The position numbers and the translations under genes are program-made. A stretch of DNA of 18,831 bases from Chloroflexota bacterium (GTDB lineage Bacteria > Chloroflexota > Dehalococcoidia > Lucifugimonadales > JADFKI01). The DNA lies in NCBI GenBank assembly GCA_022565015.1, contig JADFKI010000028.1:1-18831 (forward strand). The letters run 5' to 3'. Shown here piece after piece: positions 1-7,467 of this stretch; positions within the stretch are counted from its first letter, which is position 1, and each line of letters begins with the position of its first letter. The notes beneath the pieces were generated by a model. That model did not search any database, was not told the origin of the DNA, and worked only from the letters and a program-made list of their open reading frames with translations.

Positions 1-1567
1 CCGGACGATCGAGACCAAAGCCGTCGAGTCCACGGGCGCGACCTTCTGGAGCGACCTGGCGGCCCAATGCGGCCAGAGGGGCGGTCATCTCAGGCTCGGA
101 AACAGAGTAACCGAGTTCACCAACCTGAACCCGCCGACCATCAACCAGGTCATACAGTTCTCGATTACCGCGGAAGTCCTTTCAGGACTCGTCCAGCTGG
201 ACCCAGACCTCAATCCGGCGCCAGACCTTGCGGAGAGCTGGTCCGTTTCCAGCGACCTGCAAGTTTACACTTTCAAACTCAGACAAAATGCCAAGTATCA
301 TACGGGCCGAGCGTTCACCGCGGATGACGTCGTATTCACGTACGACAACCAGCTAGACCCTGACACTCAATCTATCCACACGAAGGGTCTCGAAGGGGTG
401 AACAGGCCTGTGAAGATCGACGACTTCACCGTCGAGATCTCCACGGCGTTTCCCAGGGCGTCTTTCCTCACGAAGGTCGTGGAGCGCGCCAGCGGGCGTG
501 TCATGACGTTGGTGGACAGGGAGACCATCGCAGAGATAGGACAGGGCGGTTACAACCGCATGCCCGTCGGCGTGGGTCCCTTCAGGATTACCGACCACTT
601 CTTCGGTGAGAGGCTCGAGCTGGAAGCGGCGAGAGACACCTACTACGATCCCAGCGTGCCTTGTCTCGATAGTGTAACGATGTTCAACATCCCTGAGTTC
701 AATACGCTGATAGCTTCTCTGTCCACCAGCCAAGTCGACATGATCTACGATTTTGCGCCGCAGTTCTGGGACCAGCTCGAGGAGACGCCCGGCATTATCG
801 TTCACACGACTCCGGACGTTGGCTTCCAGATGATCGCCTTCAACAAGAGGGCCGACCGCGCGGAGAAGATCGGTATCGAGTCGGCTCCGTGGGATAACCA
901 GGAAATAATCTATGCCCTCGGCAATGCGATAGACCGGCAAAAGTACATCGACCGCGCCTTCCAAGGTCGGGCAATACCCGCTTACGGCGCCATACCCCCA
1001 GGTGAGAAGTTCTACTTCAGAGACTTGAGCGGCACGAGCCGTAAGGCTTTCGACCTCGAGCTGGCGAAGAAGCGGATGGCCGACAACGGGTTCGCGGACG
1101 GCTTCGAAGTAAAGGTAATGACGACGCCCGGCAACAAGGTGCCCCTCGAGGTCCTTGGGGCGCTGCTCAAAGAGGCTATCAATGTAACGCTAATTCCCGA
1201 TATCGTTGAAACCTCAGTGTACCAGCCCAGGCGTGCGGCAGGTGAGTGGGAAGCCTTCATGGGTGGAAGCGGAGGCGACCCCGACCCTGACGACGCTATT
1301 GACGACTGGTTTGCCGATGGCGCCAAGTTCAACTCTTACGGCTACAACGACGAGGTCCTCAACCGGCTGAACCTGAAGCAGAAGGCCTCTATCGACCTCG
1401 ACAAGCGCCTGGAGCTGATACTTCAGATTAGCGACAGGATGGACGAGACGTTCCAAGGGATCTTCACCCATCACAATATCCAGCGCAATGCCTACAGAGA
1501 CTACGTCAAAGGCTACGTCTGGATTCACGCGCTACGGCAGCTTGGCGCTGTCTGGCTCGACAACTAA
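1..1567 (+). CDS. Peptide/solute ABC transporter substrate-binding protein (SBP family 5), 5' truncated
   Basis: Extracytoplasmic receptor that would capture a peptide or similar solute and deliver it to the permeases encoded just downstream. The frame is open from base 2 to the TAA at 1565-1567, giving 521 visible residues. The signal peptide and probably some 40-80 residues lie before the window. Near the visible N-terminus (residues 27-39) is GGHLRLGNRVTEF, the usual first beta strand of SBP_bac_5 proteins. It is followed by the typical stretches PAPDLAESWSVSSD, FTADDVVFTYDN and GVGPFRITDHF, and later by ALGNAIDRQKYIDRAFQG and GDPDPDDAIDDWF. The GTG at 398 is an internal codon: homologous sequence runs in frame well upstream of it. 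The gene ends about 55 nt before a strong hairpin, consistent with higher expression of the binding protein than of the permeases. Substrate cannot be read from sequence; the family also binds opines, nickel and glycans. Confidence 0.93.
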   Translation, partial: RTIETKAVESTGATFWSDLAAQCGQRGGHLRLGNRVTEFTNLNPPTINQVIQFSITAEVLSGLVQLDPDLNPAPDLAESWSVSSDLQVYTFKLRQNAKYHTGRAFTADDVVFTYDNQLDPDTQSIHTKGLEGVNRPVKIDDFTVEISTAFPRASFLTKVVERASGRVMTLVDRETIAEIGQGGYNRMPVGVGPFRITDHFFGERLELEAARDTYYDPSVPCLDSVTMFNIPEFNTLIASLSTSQVDMIYDFAPQFWDQLEETPGIIVHTTPDVGFQMIAFNKRADRAEKIGIESAPWDNQEIIYALGNAIDRQKYIDRAFQGRAIPAYGAIPPGEKFYFRDLSGTSRKAFDLELAKKRMADNGFADGFEVKVMTTPGNKVPLEVLGALLKEAINVTLIPDIVETSVYQPRRAAGEWEAFMGGSGGDPDPDDAIDDWFADGAKFNSYGYNDEVLNRLNLKQKASIDLDKRLELILQISDRMDETFQGIFTHHNIQRNAYRDYVKGYVWIHALRQLGAVWLDN

Positions 1568-1622
1568 GTCGACCGGAAAAAACTGACTTCCAAGTTGTTG
1601 CGTAGCCAATTGTAAGAGTATT

Positions 1623-1649
1623 GCCGCCCCGGACATCTTCCGGGGCGGC
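1623..1649 (+). terminator. Strong hairpin after the binding-protein gene
   Basis: Perfect 10-bp stem (GCCGCCCCGG pairing with CCGGGGCGGC) around a 7-nt loop, 55 nt after the stop of the binding-protein gene. It is followed by GTCTTGAATT, only a weak T tract, so it may be a partial terminator or an mRNA 3'-stabilising structure that makes the receptor more abundant than the permeases. The stem is seen directly; its effect is inference. Confidence 0.65.
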
Positions 1650-1760
1650 GTCTTGAATTGATATACTTGGTGGTGCCGCGGGTTCTTCGTCGATTATTGA
1701 GGTGCGTTTCACAAAACATGGTCTTTTTCTAGTCTTGGACCCTCACTATCCGACTGTTCT

Positions 1761-1779
1761 TGACGATGGCAAATCGTCA
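1761..1779. promoter_or_regulatory. Perfect 7-5-7 inverted repeat upstream of the first permease gene
   Basis: TGACGAT-GGCAA-ATCGTCA lies 38 nt upstream of the ATG at 1818. It overlaps a TTGACG (1760-1765) that could be a -35 element, although no good -10 element lies at normal spacing (TACGAC is only 14 nt away). It could be an operator or a leader hairpin. No other inverted repeat of this quality was noticed in the 250-nt gap. Confidence 0.35.
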
Positions 1780-1817
1780 TACGACAAAAGGCAAACTAGC
1801 CCAGGGAGGGTTCCTTA

Positions 1818-2777
1818 ATGCAGAGGTACCTGTTTCGGAGAGTTATCTTTTCGCTCTTTGCTATCTGGGCCACGATTACCCTTACATTTATCTTCATGCG
1901 TGCCCTCCCCGGCGATCCAATAACCACTATGGTGGGGAACGAAGGCGATCCGTCAACCATTGAGGGCATCAAGGCAAGGCTGGGCTTGGACCAGCCCGTC
2001 CCAATTCAGTACCTTTATTACCTTCGAGCGATGACTACCCTGGATTTGGGCGACAGTATCTACCTCAGATTGCCTGTAGTCGACCAGATCAAGGCCGCAT
2101 TGCCCAGGAGTCTTTCGCTCGCTTTTATCTCTTTCCTGGTTGCCATTATTATTGGCATACCTGCCGGAATAATCTCCGCGACACGTAGGTACTCCATCTG
2201 GGACCACGGCGCGACAATGGCTGCATTCCTTGGCCTTGCGATGCCGAGCTTCTGGCTGGGCATCATATTAATACTTCTCATTGGCGTCCAATTTAATCTT
2301 CTCCCAGTATTTGGATACATAGCACTGCGCGACTCTTCGGGTCTTCACTTTTGGCCCTGGTTTTCGCACCTGATACTCCCCGCCCTGGCTACCGGAACGG
2401 GGTCCGCAGCCATCCTGGCTCGCCAGACGCGGTCCGCTATGTTGGAGACCCTTAGCCAGGACTATATTCGGACGGCCTACGCCAAGGGCCTGAGGGAGAG
2501 AGTCGTCATTTGGCGGCATGCCTTTAGAAACAGCCTCATTCCAGTGATTACCGTCATGGGTATCATCCTCGCCCTGCTCCTGAACGGCATCGTGATTACC
2601 GAGAACGTATTCGCCATCAAGGGGTTGGGGCGCCTCCTGGTTGACGCTATTCTTGGCCGGGACTATCCCATTGTGCAGGGCGTGATCCTGATGACCGCGG
2701 TTCTCTTTATCTTCGCGAACCTCTTGGTGGACGTCCTCTATGCATTTATCAATCCTAGAATACGGTACGACAGTTAA
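1818..2777 (+). CDS. Peptide ABC transporter permease, DppB/OppB type
   Basis: Inner-membrane channel subunit of an Opp/Dpp-type importer, 319 aa, normal family length. The N-terminus MQRYLFRRVIFSLFAIW is typical of DppB, with a first membrane span at about 9-29 and RALPGDP just after it. Further spans lie at about 101-121, 136-157, 246-262 and 290-311. The cytoplasmic EAA loop that contacts the ATPases is at 215-243 (DYIRTAYAKGL...HAFRNSLIPV). The ATG has a good ribosome site, GGAGGG at 1805-1810. The next permease gene begins 12 nt after the stop, so the two are almost certainly co-translated partners. Substrate is unknown; members of this family also carry nickel, heme or oligosaccharides. 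Confidence 0.95.
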   Translation: MQRYLFRRVIFSLFAIWATITLTFIFMRALPGDPITTMVGNEGDPSTIEGIKARLGLDQPVPIQYLYYLRAMTTLDLGDSIYLRLPVVDQIKAALPRSLSLAFISFLVAIIIGIPAGIISATRRYSIWDHGATMAAFLGLAMPSFWLGIILILLIGVQFNLLPVFGYIALRDSSGLHFWPWFSHLILPALATGTGSAAILARQTRSAMLETLSQDYIRTAYAKGLRERVVIWRHAFRNSLIPVITVMGIILALLLNGIVITENVFAIKGLGRLLVDAILGRDYPIVQGVILMTAVLFIFANLLVDVLYAFINPRIRYDS

Positions 2778-2789
2778 GGGGCGGGCGAA

Positions 2790-3710
2790 ATGGCTCAAGC
2801 GGAAGTAGGGGCACAGCTAGAGCAGCGCGCCAGAAGAGAGCGAGGCTTTCGCTATTACATGCGGCGATTCGCTCGCGACAAGCGTGCGGTGGTCGGCGCA
2901 GTGATACTCTCTGCCTTCATACTCAGCGCGTTATTCGGCGATGACCTCGGGCCGATTCCAGGGTTCGCCCCCTACGACGCTCAAGCTCAAGCCTTTGAGC
3001 TACTCGAGGCGCCAACGTTAGCACACCCGTTAGGCACCGACAACATAGGCAGAGACCTGTTAAGCAGACTTATCGTCGGGTCGCGCACATCCATGATTGT
3101 CGGCATACTTGGCCTGTCTCTAGCCGCCGTGGTGGGCCTTCCCCTTGGTCTGTTGGGTGGCTATTATGGCGGCTGGATCGACATGCTGACCCAGCGTTAC
3201 ATTGATGTACAGTGGGCCTTCCCCAACTTCATCATCGCCGTCATGCTCGTGGGCATATTCGGCCTCGGTCTTCAAAACGTGATCATGGCAATATTCCTGG
3301 CATATATAGACGACTTCGCCCGCGTGATTCGCGCCATGGTTCTCGCGATCAAAGAGGAAGACTATATTCTTGCGGCTCGGGCACAGGGAGTGAGCAACTG
3401 GCGGATAATGTACAGGCACATTTTTCCGAACGCTATGCCGCCCGTCATTGTCGTGTCTTCTGTATTCTTTTCGGCGGCCATCTTGATCGAGGCGGGGCTG
3501 ACTTTCCTGGGGCTGGGCGTCTCTCCCCTCACGCCGACCTGGGGCACCGTACTCAACGACGCGCGACCTTTCTTCAGTCGTGCATGGTGGCTCGCTACTT
3601 ACCCCGGCCTGGTCATCATGCTCGTCGTGCTTTCCGTAAACTTCGTAGGCGACGCCATCCGTGACCTCAACGACGTTCATGAGTACGATCCGTCCGTCAC
3701 GGGGGCGTAG
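2790..3710 (+). CDS. Peptide ABC transporter permease, DppC/OppC type
   Basis: Second channel subunit, 306 aa, pairing with the DppB-type permease 12 nt upstream. It has the family architecture: a basic cytoplasmic N-terminus (RARRERGFRYYMRRFARDKRA), a first membrane span at about 33-49, the periplasmic signature HPLGTDNIGRDLLSR (79-93), then spans near 101-124, 147-171, 219-243 and 268-288. The EAA loop at 191-219 reads DYILAARAQG...HIFPNAMPPV. The start is preceded by AAGGGG at 2777-2782, an acceptable but not strong ribosome site. A gap of 177 nt separates it from the ATPase genes, which is unusual because these operons are normally compact. Confidence 0.95.
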   Translation: MAQAEVGAQLEQRARRERGFRYYMRRFARDKRAVVGAVILSAFILSALFGDDLGPIPGFAPYDAQAQAFELLEAPTLAHPLGTDNIGRDLLSRLIVGSRTSMIVGILGLSLAAVVGLPLGLLGGYYGGWIDMLTQRYIDVQWAFPNFIIAVMLVGIFGLGLQNVIMAIFLAYIDDFARVIRAMVLAIKEEDYILAARAQGVSNWRIMYRHIFPNAMPPVIVVSSVFFSAAILIEAGLTFLGLGVSPLTPTWGTVLNDARPFFSRAWWLATYPGLVIMLVVLSVNFVGDAIRDLNDVHEYDPSVTGA

Positions 3711-3746
3711 AGACCGCCTAGAAATTTACTCCGAGCGACCCACCGG

Positions 3747-3775
3747 TTGCGCGTGGTAAATGCCTTGGCTAGAAT
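3747..3775 (+). promoter_or_regulatory. Candidate sigma-70 promoter for the ATPase genes
   Basis: TTGCGC (3747-3752), a 17-nt spacer, then TAGAAT (3770-3775, 5 of 6 matches to the -10 consensus). A start near 3782 would give a leader of about 105 nt before the ATG at 3888. It lies in the only long gap inside the transporter cluster, so the ATPases may be made independently of the permeases. Match by eye only. Confidence 0.4.
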
Positions 3776-3848
3776 AGAGGAACCATTTCTGTATGCGGCC
3801 GTTCGACAGGCCGGCGTCGCAACGAGTTCCCCGGCTTATAAAAAGAAA

Positions 3849-3869
3849 ATGCCCTGAAGGTCAGGGCAT
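3849..3869. promoter_or_regulatory. 9-bp hairpin in the leader of the first ATPase gene
   Basis: ATGCCCTGA-AGG-TCAGGGCAT forms a 9-bp stem with a 3-nt loop, ending 3 nt before the ribosome site AGGAGAG (3873-3879). The flank to its left is TATAAAAAGAAA, so on the minus strand this is a textbook intrinsic terminator (stem followed by TTTTCTTTTTATA). On the plus strand it would be a leader structure just ahead of the ribosome site. Confidence 0.5.
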
Positions 3870-3887
3870 CTCAGGAGAGTAAGGTCT

Positions 3888-4886
3888 ATGGCTAAGCTTT
3901 TAGAGGTAAAGGATCTGGCCACCTATTTCTTTACGCAGGATGGCGTGGTAAAGGCCGTGGATGGTATTAGCTACGAAGTGGATGAGGGAGAGGTACTGGG
4001 CATAGTTGGCGAGAGCGGGTGCGGAAAGAGCGTGAGTGCACTGTCAATCATGCGTCTGGTAGCCAGCCCCCCGGGTCGCACGGTACGGGGCGAGGTAAAG
4101 TTCGATGGCGAGGACCTGCTCAGCCTGGATGATGCTGAGATGCGACATATCCGCGGCAATCGTATGGCCATGGTATTCCAGGAGCCTATGACGTCTCTCA
4201 ACCCCGTGCTCACGATCGGCCGACAGCTTACGGAGACGGTAGAGCTCCATCTCGGAATGAGCAAGAGGGAGGCCATCGAACGAGCCGCCGAGCTGCTTAG
4301 AATGGTCGGTATACCCGACGCCGAACGGCGACTGAAGGACTATCCCCACCAGTTCAGCGGCGGCATGAGGCAGAGGGTCATGATCGCGATGGCCATTAGT
4401 TGCAACCCAAGGCTAATTATCGCCGACGAGCCTACAACGGCGCTCGACGTCACCATACAGGCGCAGATCCTTGAGCTGATGAGAGACCTTTCCAAGGAGT
4501 TCGGGACCGCGCTGGTAATAATTACCCACAACCTGGGCGTGGTGGCCCGCTATGCCCAACGCGTCGCGGTTATGTACGCGGGTAAAATCATAGAGACGGG
4601 CTCAGCAGAGGAGATTTATCATAATCCAAAACACCCATACACCATAGGGCTACTCAACTCAGTGCCTCGGCTGGATGAACTGGAACGCACAAGGCTTGAG
4701 GCTATCGAGGGCCTTCCCCCGGACTTGATCGATCTGCCGGCGGGTTGTTCATTCGCGCCACGATGTCGGTTCGCGAATGAGGGATGCCTACAGGAGGAGC
4801 CGATACTGGTCGAAGCTGCCAATGAACATATGTCGGCCTGCTTCCGTCATGCGGAACTGGGTGAATTGATTGGAGCCACTAGCTAG
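3888..4886 (+). CDS. Peptide ABC transporter ATP-binding protein, DppD/OppD type
   Basis: Cytoplasmic ATPase of the importer, 332 aa. All nucleotide-binding motifs are intact: Walker A GESGCGKS (41-48), Q-loop FQEP with Gln98, signature FSGGMRQR (156-163), Walker B LIIADEP (176-182, catalytic Glu181) and switch His214 in THNLG. The C-terminal oligopeptide extension (oligo_HPY type, from about 240: HNPKHPYTIGLLNSVP) carries Cys287, Cys293, Cys300 and Cys318 in the spacing CSFAPRC...C...C. This arrangement binds a 4Fe-4S cluster in characterised homologues such as mycobacterial OppD. The ATG has AGGAGAG at 3873-3879. The gene is followed 10 nt later by its partner ATPase, with which it should form a heterodimer. 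Membrane partners are the two permeases upstream. Confidence 0.95.
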   Translation: MAKLLEVKDLATYFFTQDGVVKAVDGISYEVDEGEVLGIVGESGCGKSVSALSIMRLVASPPGRTVRGEVKFDGEDLLSLDDAEMRHIRGNRMAMVFQEPMTSLNPVLTIGRQLTETVELHLGMSKREAIERAAELLRMVGIPDAERRLKDYPHQFSGGMRQRVMIAMAISCNPRLIIADEPTTALDVTIQAQILELMRDLSKEFGTALVIITHNLGVVARYAQRVAVMYAGKIIETGSAEEIYHNPKHPYTIGLLNSVPRLDELERTRLEAIEGLPPDLIDLPAGCSFAPRCRFANEGCLQEEPILVEAANEHMSACFRHAELGELIGATS

Positions 4887-4896
4887 GGAGACAAAG

Positions 4897-5937
4897 ATGG
4901 TAGAGACCCAAACCCAAGAACAGCAGCCGCAAAGCGACCAGGATACGCTCCTGGAAGTAAAAAACCTGAAGATGTATTTCCCCGTAACATCGGGAATTAT
5001 CTTCCAGCGTACGATAGCCGAGGTGAAGGCGGTAGACGACGTAACCTTTACCATCAAGAGGGGCGAAACCCTGGGCCTGGTGGGCGAAAGCGGCTGTGGC
5101 AAGACGACGACCGGTCGGTGCATTTTGCAGCTGTATAAGTCCACGGCCGGCGAGATAATTTTTGAGGGCCAGAACCTGAACAACCTGGACAATCGGTCCA
5201 TGCGGGAGATGCGCAAGAAGATCCAGGTCATCTTCCAGGACCCTTACGGTTCGCTGAATCCTAGAATGACGTGTGGCGATATCGTTGGCGAGCCTCTAAT
5301 CGTCCACAAGCTAACGTCCGGCAAAGGGGAATTTCGCGACAAGGTATCTGACCTCTTGCAGACCGTCGGGCTGAACCCGTATATGGCTGACCGCTATCCC
5401 CACGAGTTCAGCGGCGGTCAGCGGCAACGCATCGGGATCGCCCGGGCCCTGGCGGTCAACCCGAGCTTCATAGTCTGCGACGAGCCGGTCTCCGCACTTG
5501 ACGTTTCGATACAGGCACAGGTCATAAACCTCCTTGAAGACCTGCAGGATCAGTTTGGACTCACCTATCTGTTCATTGCACACGACCTCTCGGTGGTGAG
5601 GCATATCAGCAACCGTATTGCCGTAATGTACCTGGGACACATAGTCGAAATCGCTGATCGGATCGAGCTGTATCAAAATCCCCTACATCCTTATACAAAG
5701 GCCCTGCTGTCAGCCGTGCCGATACCAGACCCTGTCGTCGAGGCGCAGAGAGAGCGCATCATACTTACCGGAGACGTTCCCAGCCCGATGAATCCGCCCC
5801 AAGGCTGTGTATTCCACACTCGCTGCCCGGTGGCCATAGAGGACTGCCAACTGGAGATGCCGGAGCTTCAAGAGGTCGCGCCCGACCACTGGGTGGCGTG
5901 CATACGCGTTGACGGGTACGATCAGGCCAGAATATAG
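4897..5937 (+). CDS. Peptide ABC transporter ATP-binding protein, DppF/OppF type
   Basis: Second ATPase of the importer, 346 aa. Motifs: Walker A GESGCGKT (63-70), Q-loop Gln114 in FQDPYGSLNPR, signature FSGGQRQR (171-178), Walker B FIVCDEP (191-197, Glu196) and switch His229 in AHDLSVV. The phrase DPYGSLNPRM is typical of DppF/OppF rather than DppD. A C-terminal extension again carries four cysteines (304, 310, 317, 335). I chose the ATG at 4897 because GGGAG at 4886-4890 sits 6 nt ahead of it. An in-frame TTG at 4870 would overlap the previous gene and has no ribosome site. It is the last transporter gene; the propeller gene follows after 21 nt. Confidence 0.95.
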   Translation: MVETQTQEQQPQSDQDTLLEVKNLKMYFPVTSGIIFQRTIAEVKAVDDVTFTIKRGETLGLVGESGCGKTTTGRCILQLYKSTAGEIIFEGQNLNNLDNRSMREMRKKIQVIFQDPYGSLNPRMTCGDIVGEPLIVHKLTSGKGEFRDKVSDLLQTVGLNPYMADRYPHEFSGGQRQRIGIARALAVNPSFIVCDEPVSALDVSIQAQVINLLEDLQDQFGLTYLFIAHDLSVVRHISNRIAVMYLGHIVEIADRIELYQNPLHPYTKALLSAVPIPDPVVEAQRERIILTGDVPSPMNPPQGCVFHTRCPVAIEDCQLEMPELQEVAPDHWVACIRVDGYDQARI

Positions 5938-5958
5938 ACGCATCCGGTACAACGGTAT

Positions 5959-7026
5959 GTGACTTTGCCCGGTAGCTTCAGATATAGACGCAGGCCTACC
6001 GCGGAGGTCGCCGCCGCCTTTTTGATTTTTGTCGTTGGCCTGGGATTAGTAACTCTCTTTTTCACAGGCCGTTCCGACAGTGAGCCCGTTTCCAGCAATA
6101 CACCGGGTGCCTGGATAATACAGGACAGTGGTACCGCGAACGACATTCTTGACGTGTCCTTTCCGGATGCAAAGCGTGGATGGGCTGTCGGAGAGGCCGG
6201 GACAATACTGCATACCTCCGATGGCGGCGCGACGTGGACCCTCCAGGACAGCGGCACCGAGTTTGAGCTTGCCGAGGTGGTCTTCGTGGACGCAAATAGC
6301 GGATGGGCCGTCGGCAAGTTTGGAACGATTCTCCATACGTCCGATGGCGGCCAGACCTGGGAGCACCAGGCTGATAGCTCCATCACTTTGGACCGCAGCC
6401 TCGTAGCCGTTTCCTTCGTGGACGAGCTCACGGGTTGGGCATTTACCCAACGCGGGAGCTTTTTGTTGGCGACAAGGGACGGAGGGAAGACCTGGTCCCG
6501 CGAGTTTCTCAGCAACACCTCGAGCCGGTCAGACGTCTACTTTTTGGACTCCAATCGTGGATGGGTTTCCCAGTCGCAAGGAGGTGTGCTGCGGACGACG
6601 GACGGCGGGGGAAATTGGACGCTGGAGCGTGGTGTCACCGGGCCCAGCATCGGAACGACGCAGCTATTCTTCCTGAATGAGGAGTTGGGCTGGATCTCGG
6701 GTTGGCGAAGCAAGGGCCAGGATTTCGAGTTTGCGCTGCTGCTGTCGGACGGCATGATCGCCAGGACGACTGACGGCGGAAGGTCCTGGGAGCGTCACGA
6801 CACCGGCACGGGAAGGTTTGTGTGGGACGTAGAATTCGTTTCGGAATTCGAGGGCTGGGCCGTCGGCTCATTCGGAACGGTCATCTACTCCGACGACGGC
6901 GGAATCAGCTGGACAAGGCAGTCAAGCTCCGTCGACACCCTGCTTCGTGCCGTTACGTTTGCGGACAAAAAAAATGGATGGGCCGTCGGAAACGACGGCA
7001 CAATCCTGAAATTCACTCGACCCTAG
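5959..7026 (+). CDS. Membrane-anchored Ycf48/BNR-type beta-propeller protein
   Basis: 355-aa protein with a basic N-terminus (FRYRRRP, 7-13), one membrane span at about 17-35 and then a repetitive extracytoplasmic part. Seven copies of a GWAVG-type turn can be read (variants GWAVG, GWAFT, GWVSQ, GWISG). Six are followed by an Asp-box such as TSDGGATW, TSDGGQTW, TRDGGKTW, TTDGGGNW, TTDGGRSW and SDDGGISW. The last repeat, at the C-terminus, ends GTILKFTRP. This matches the seven-bladed propeller family of Ycf48/Hcf136 (photosystem II assembly factors) and its many non-photosynthetic relatives; nothing here indicates photosynthesis. Start is GTG at 5959, since no in-frame ATG lies upstream of the membrane span, and the ribosome site is weak. 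It is only 21 nt behind the last ATPase gene, so probably co-transcribed; function with the transporter is unknown. It ends 3 nt from the convergent zinc-ribbon gene. Confidence 0.85.
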   Translation: MTLPGSFRYRRRPTAEVAAAFLIFVVGLGLVTLFFTGRSDSEPVSSNTPGAWIIQDSGTANDILDVSFPDAKRGWAVGEAGTILHTSDGGATWTLQDSGTEFELAEVVFVDANSGWAVGKFGTILHTSDGGQTWEHQADSSITLDRSLVAVSFVDELTGWAFTQRGSFLLATRDGGKTWSREFLSNTSSRSDVYFLDSNRGWVSQSQGGVLRTTDGGGNWTLERGVTGPSIGTTQLFFLNEELGWISGWRSKGQDFEFALLLSDGMIARTTDGGRSWERHDTGTGRFVWDVEFVSEFEGWAVGSFGTVIYSDDGGISWTRQSSSVDTLLRAVTFADKKNGWAVGNDGTILKFTRP

Positions 7027-7029
7027 GGA

Positions 7030-7320
7030 CTAGCCCGCCAGTTTCTCCGGTTTTGCCTCGGACTCCCTTTGACGTCGGCGCTTCTCGCGTTCCCAGCCGC
7101 TGAGGGGCGCCTTGCCCGTGCCGATCTGCCTGTGGGTGTAGCGGTCCTCCATGAAGGCCTTCCCAAGATGTGCTTCCACTTCGTCGAGCACGTCCTGGGG
7201 CACGATCTCCTTTCGCCAGCCGCATGTAATGCACATGGGACTGTCGGCGATGGGCGATCTATAGTCCATGACCGCGCCGTTGCATCTTGGACAATCGCTT
7301 AGCTTGATCCCTACGGGCAT
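7030..7320 (-). CDS. Small zinc-ribbon protein
   Basis: 96-aa protein starting MPVGIKLSDCPRC. Two CxxC knuckles, Cys10/Cys13 (CPRC) and Cys30/Cys33 (CITC followed by GW), form a typical zinc ribbon with 16 residues between them. The remainder is charged and strongly basic near the end (REKRRRQRESEAKPEK), suggesting nucleic-acid or protein contact. The ATG at 7320 was chosen because GAGGA (7331-7335 on the minus strand) precedes it at normal spacing. A longer frame up to 7422 exists, but the added residues look non-coding (HPRPNVDFGGRGCHPES). The function is unknown. Its 3' end almost touches the propeller gene coming from the other side. Confidence 0.75.
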   Translation of the reverse strand: MPVGIKLSDCPRCNGAVMDYRSPIADSPMCITCGWRKEIVPQDVLDEVEAHLGKAFMEDRYTHRQIGTGKAPLSGWEREKRRRQRESEAKPEKLAG

Positions 7321-7467
7321 GTTCCGTTCCTCGGATTCTGGATGGCATCCACGGCCCCCGAAATCGACGTTCGGCCGCGGATGCACATATAGGAAATATG
7401 GACGGTAGTGCCCCATGGCCAAACTACCGGAGAAGGCTGGACCGGAGTCGGGACGCCGTTCGACTTG

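Noticed and set aside
398..1567. Binding-protein gene starting at the GTG at 398
   Set aside because: The frame is open and homologous to the family all the way to the left edge, so the gene is truncated by the window, not started at 398.
4870..4896. TTG at 4870 as start of the second ATPase
   Set aside because: It overlaps the previous gene, lacks a ribosome site, and the ATG at 4897 has GGGAG at good spacing.
6178..7010. DNA tandem repeats in the propeller gene as a possible repeat array
   Set aside because: The repeats are protein-level Asp-box blades with diverged DNA, expected for the fold.
7321..7422. N-terminal extension of the zinc-ribbon gene
   Set aside because: The added residues look non-coding and the ATG at 7320 has its own good ribosome site.
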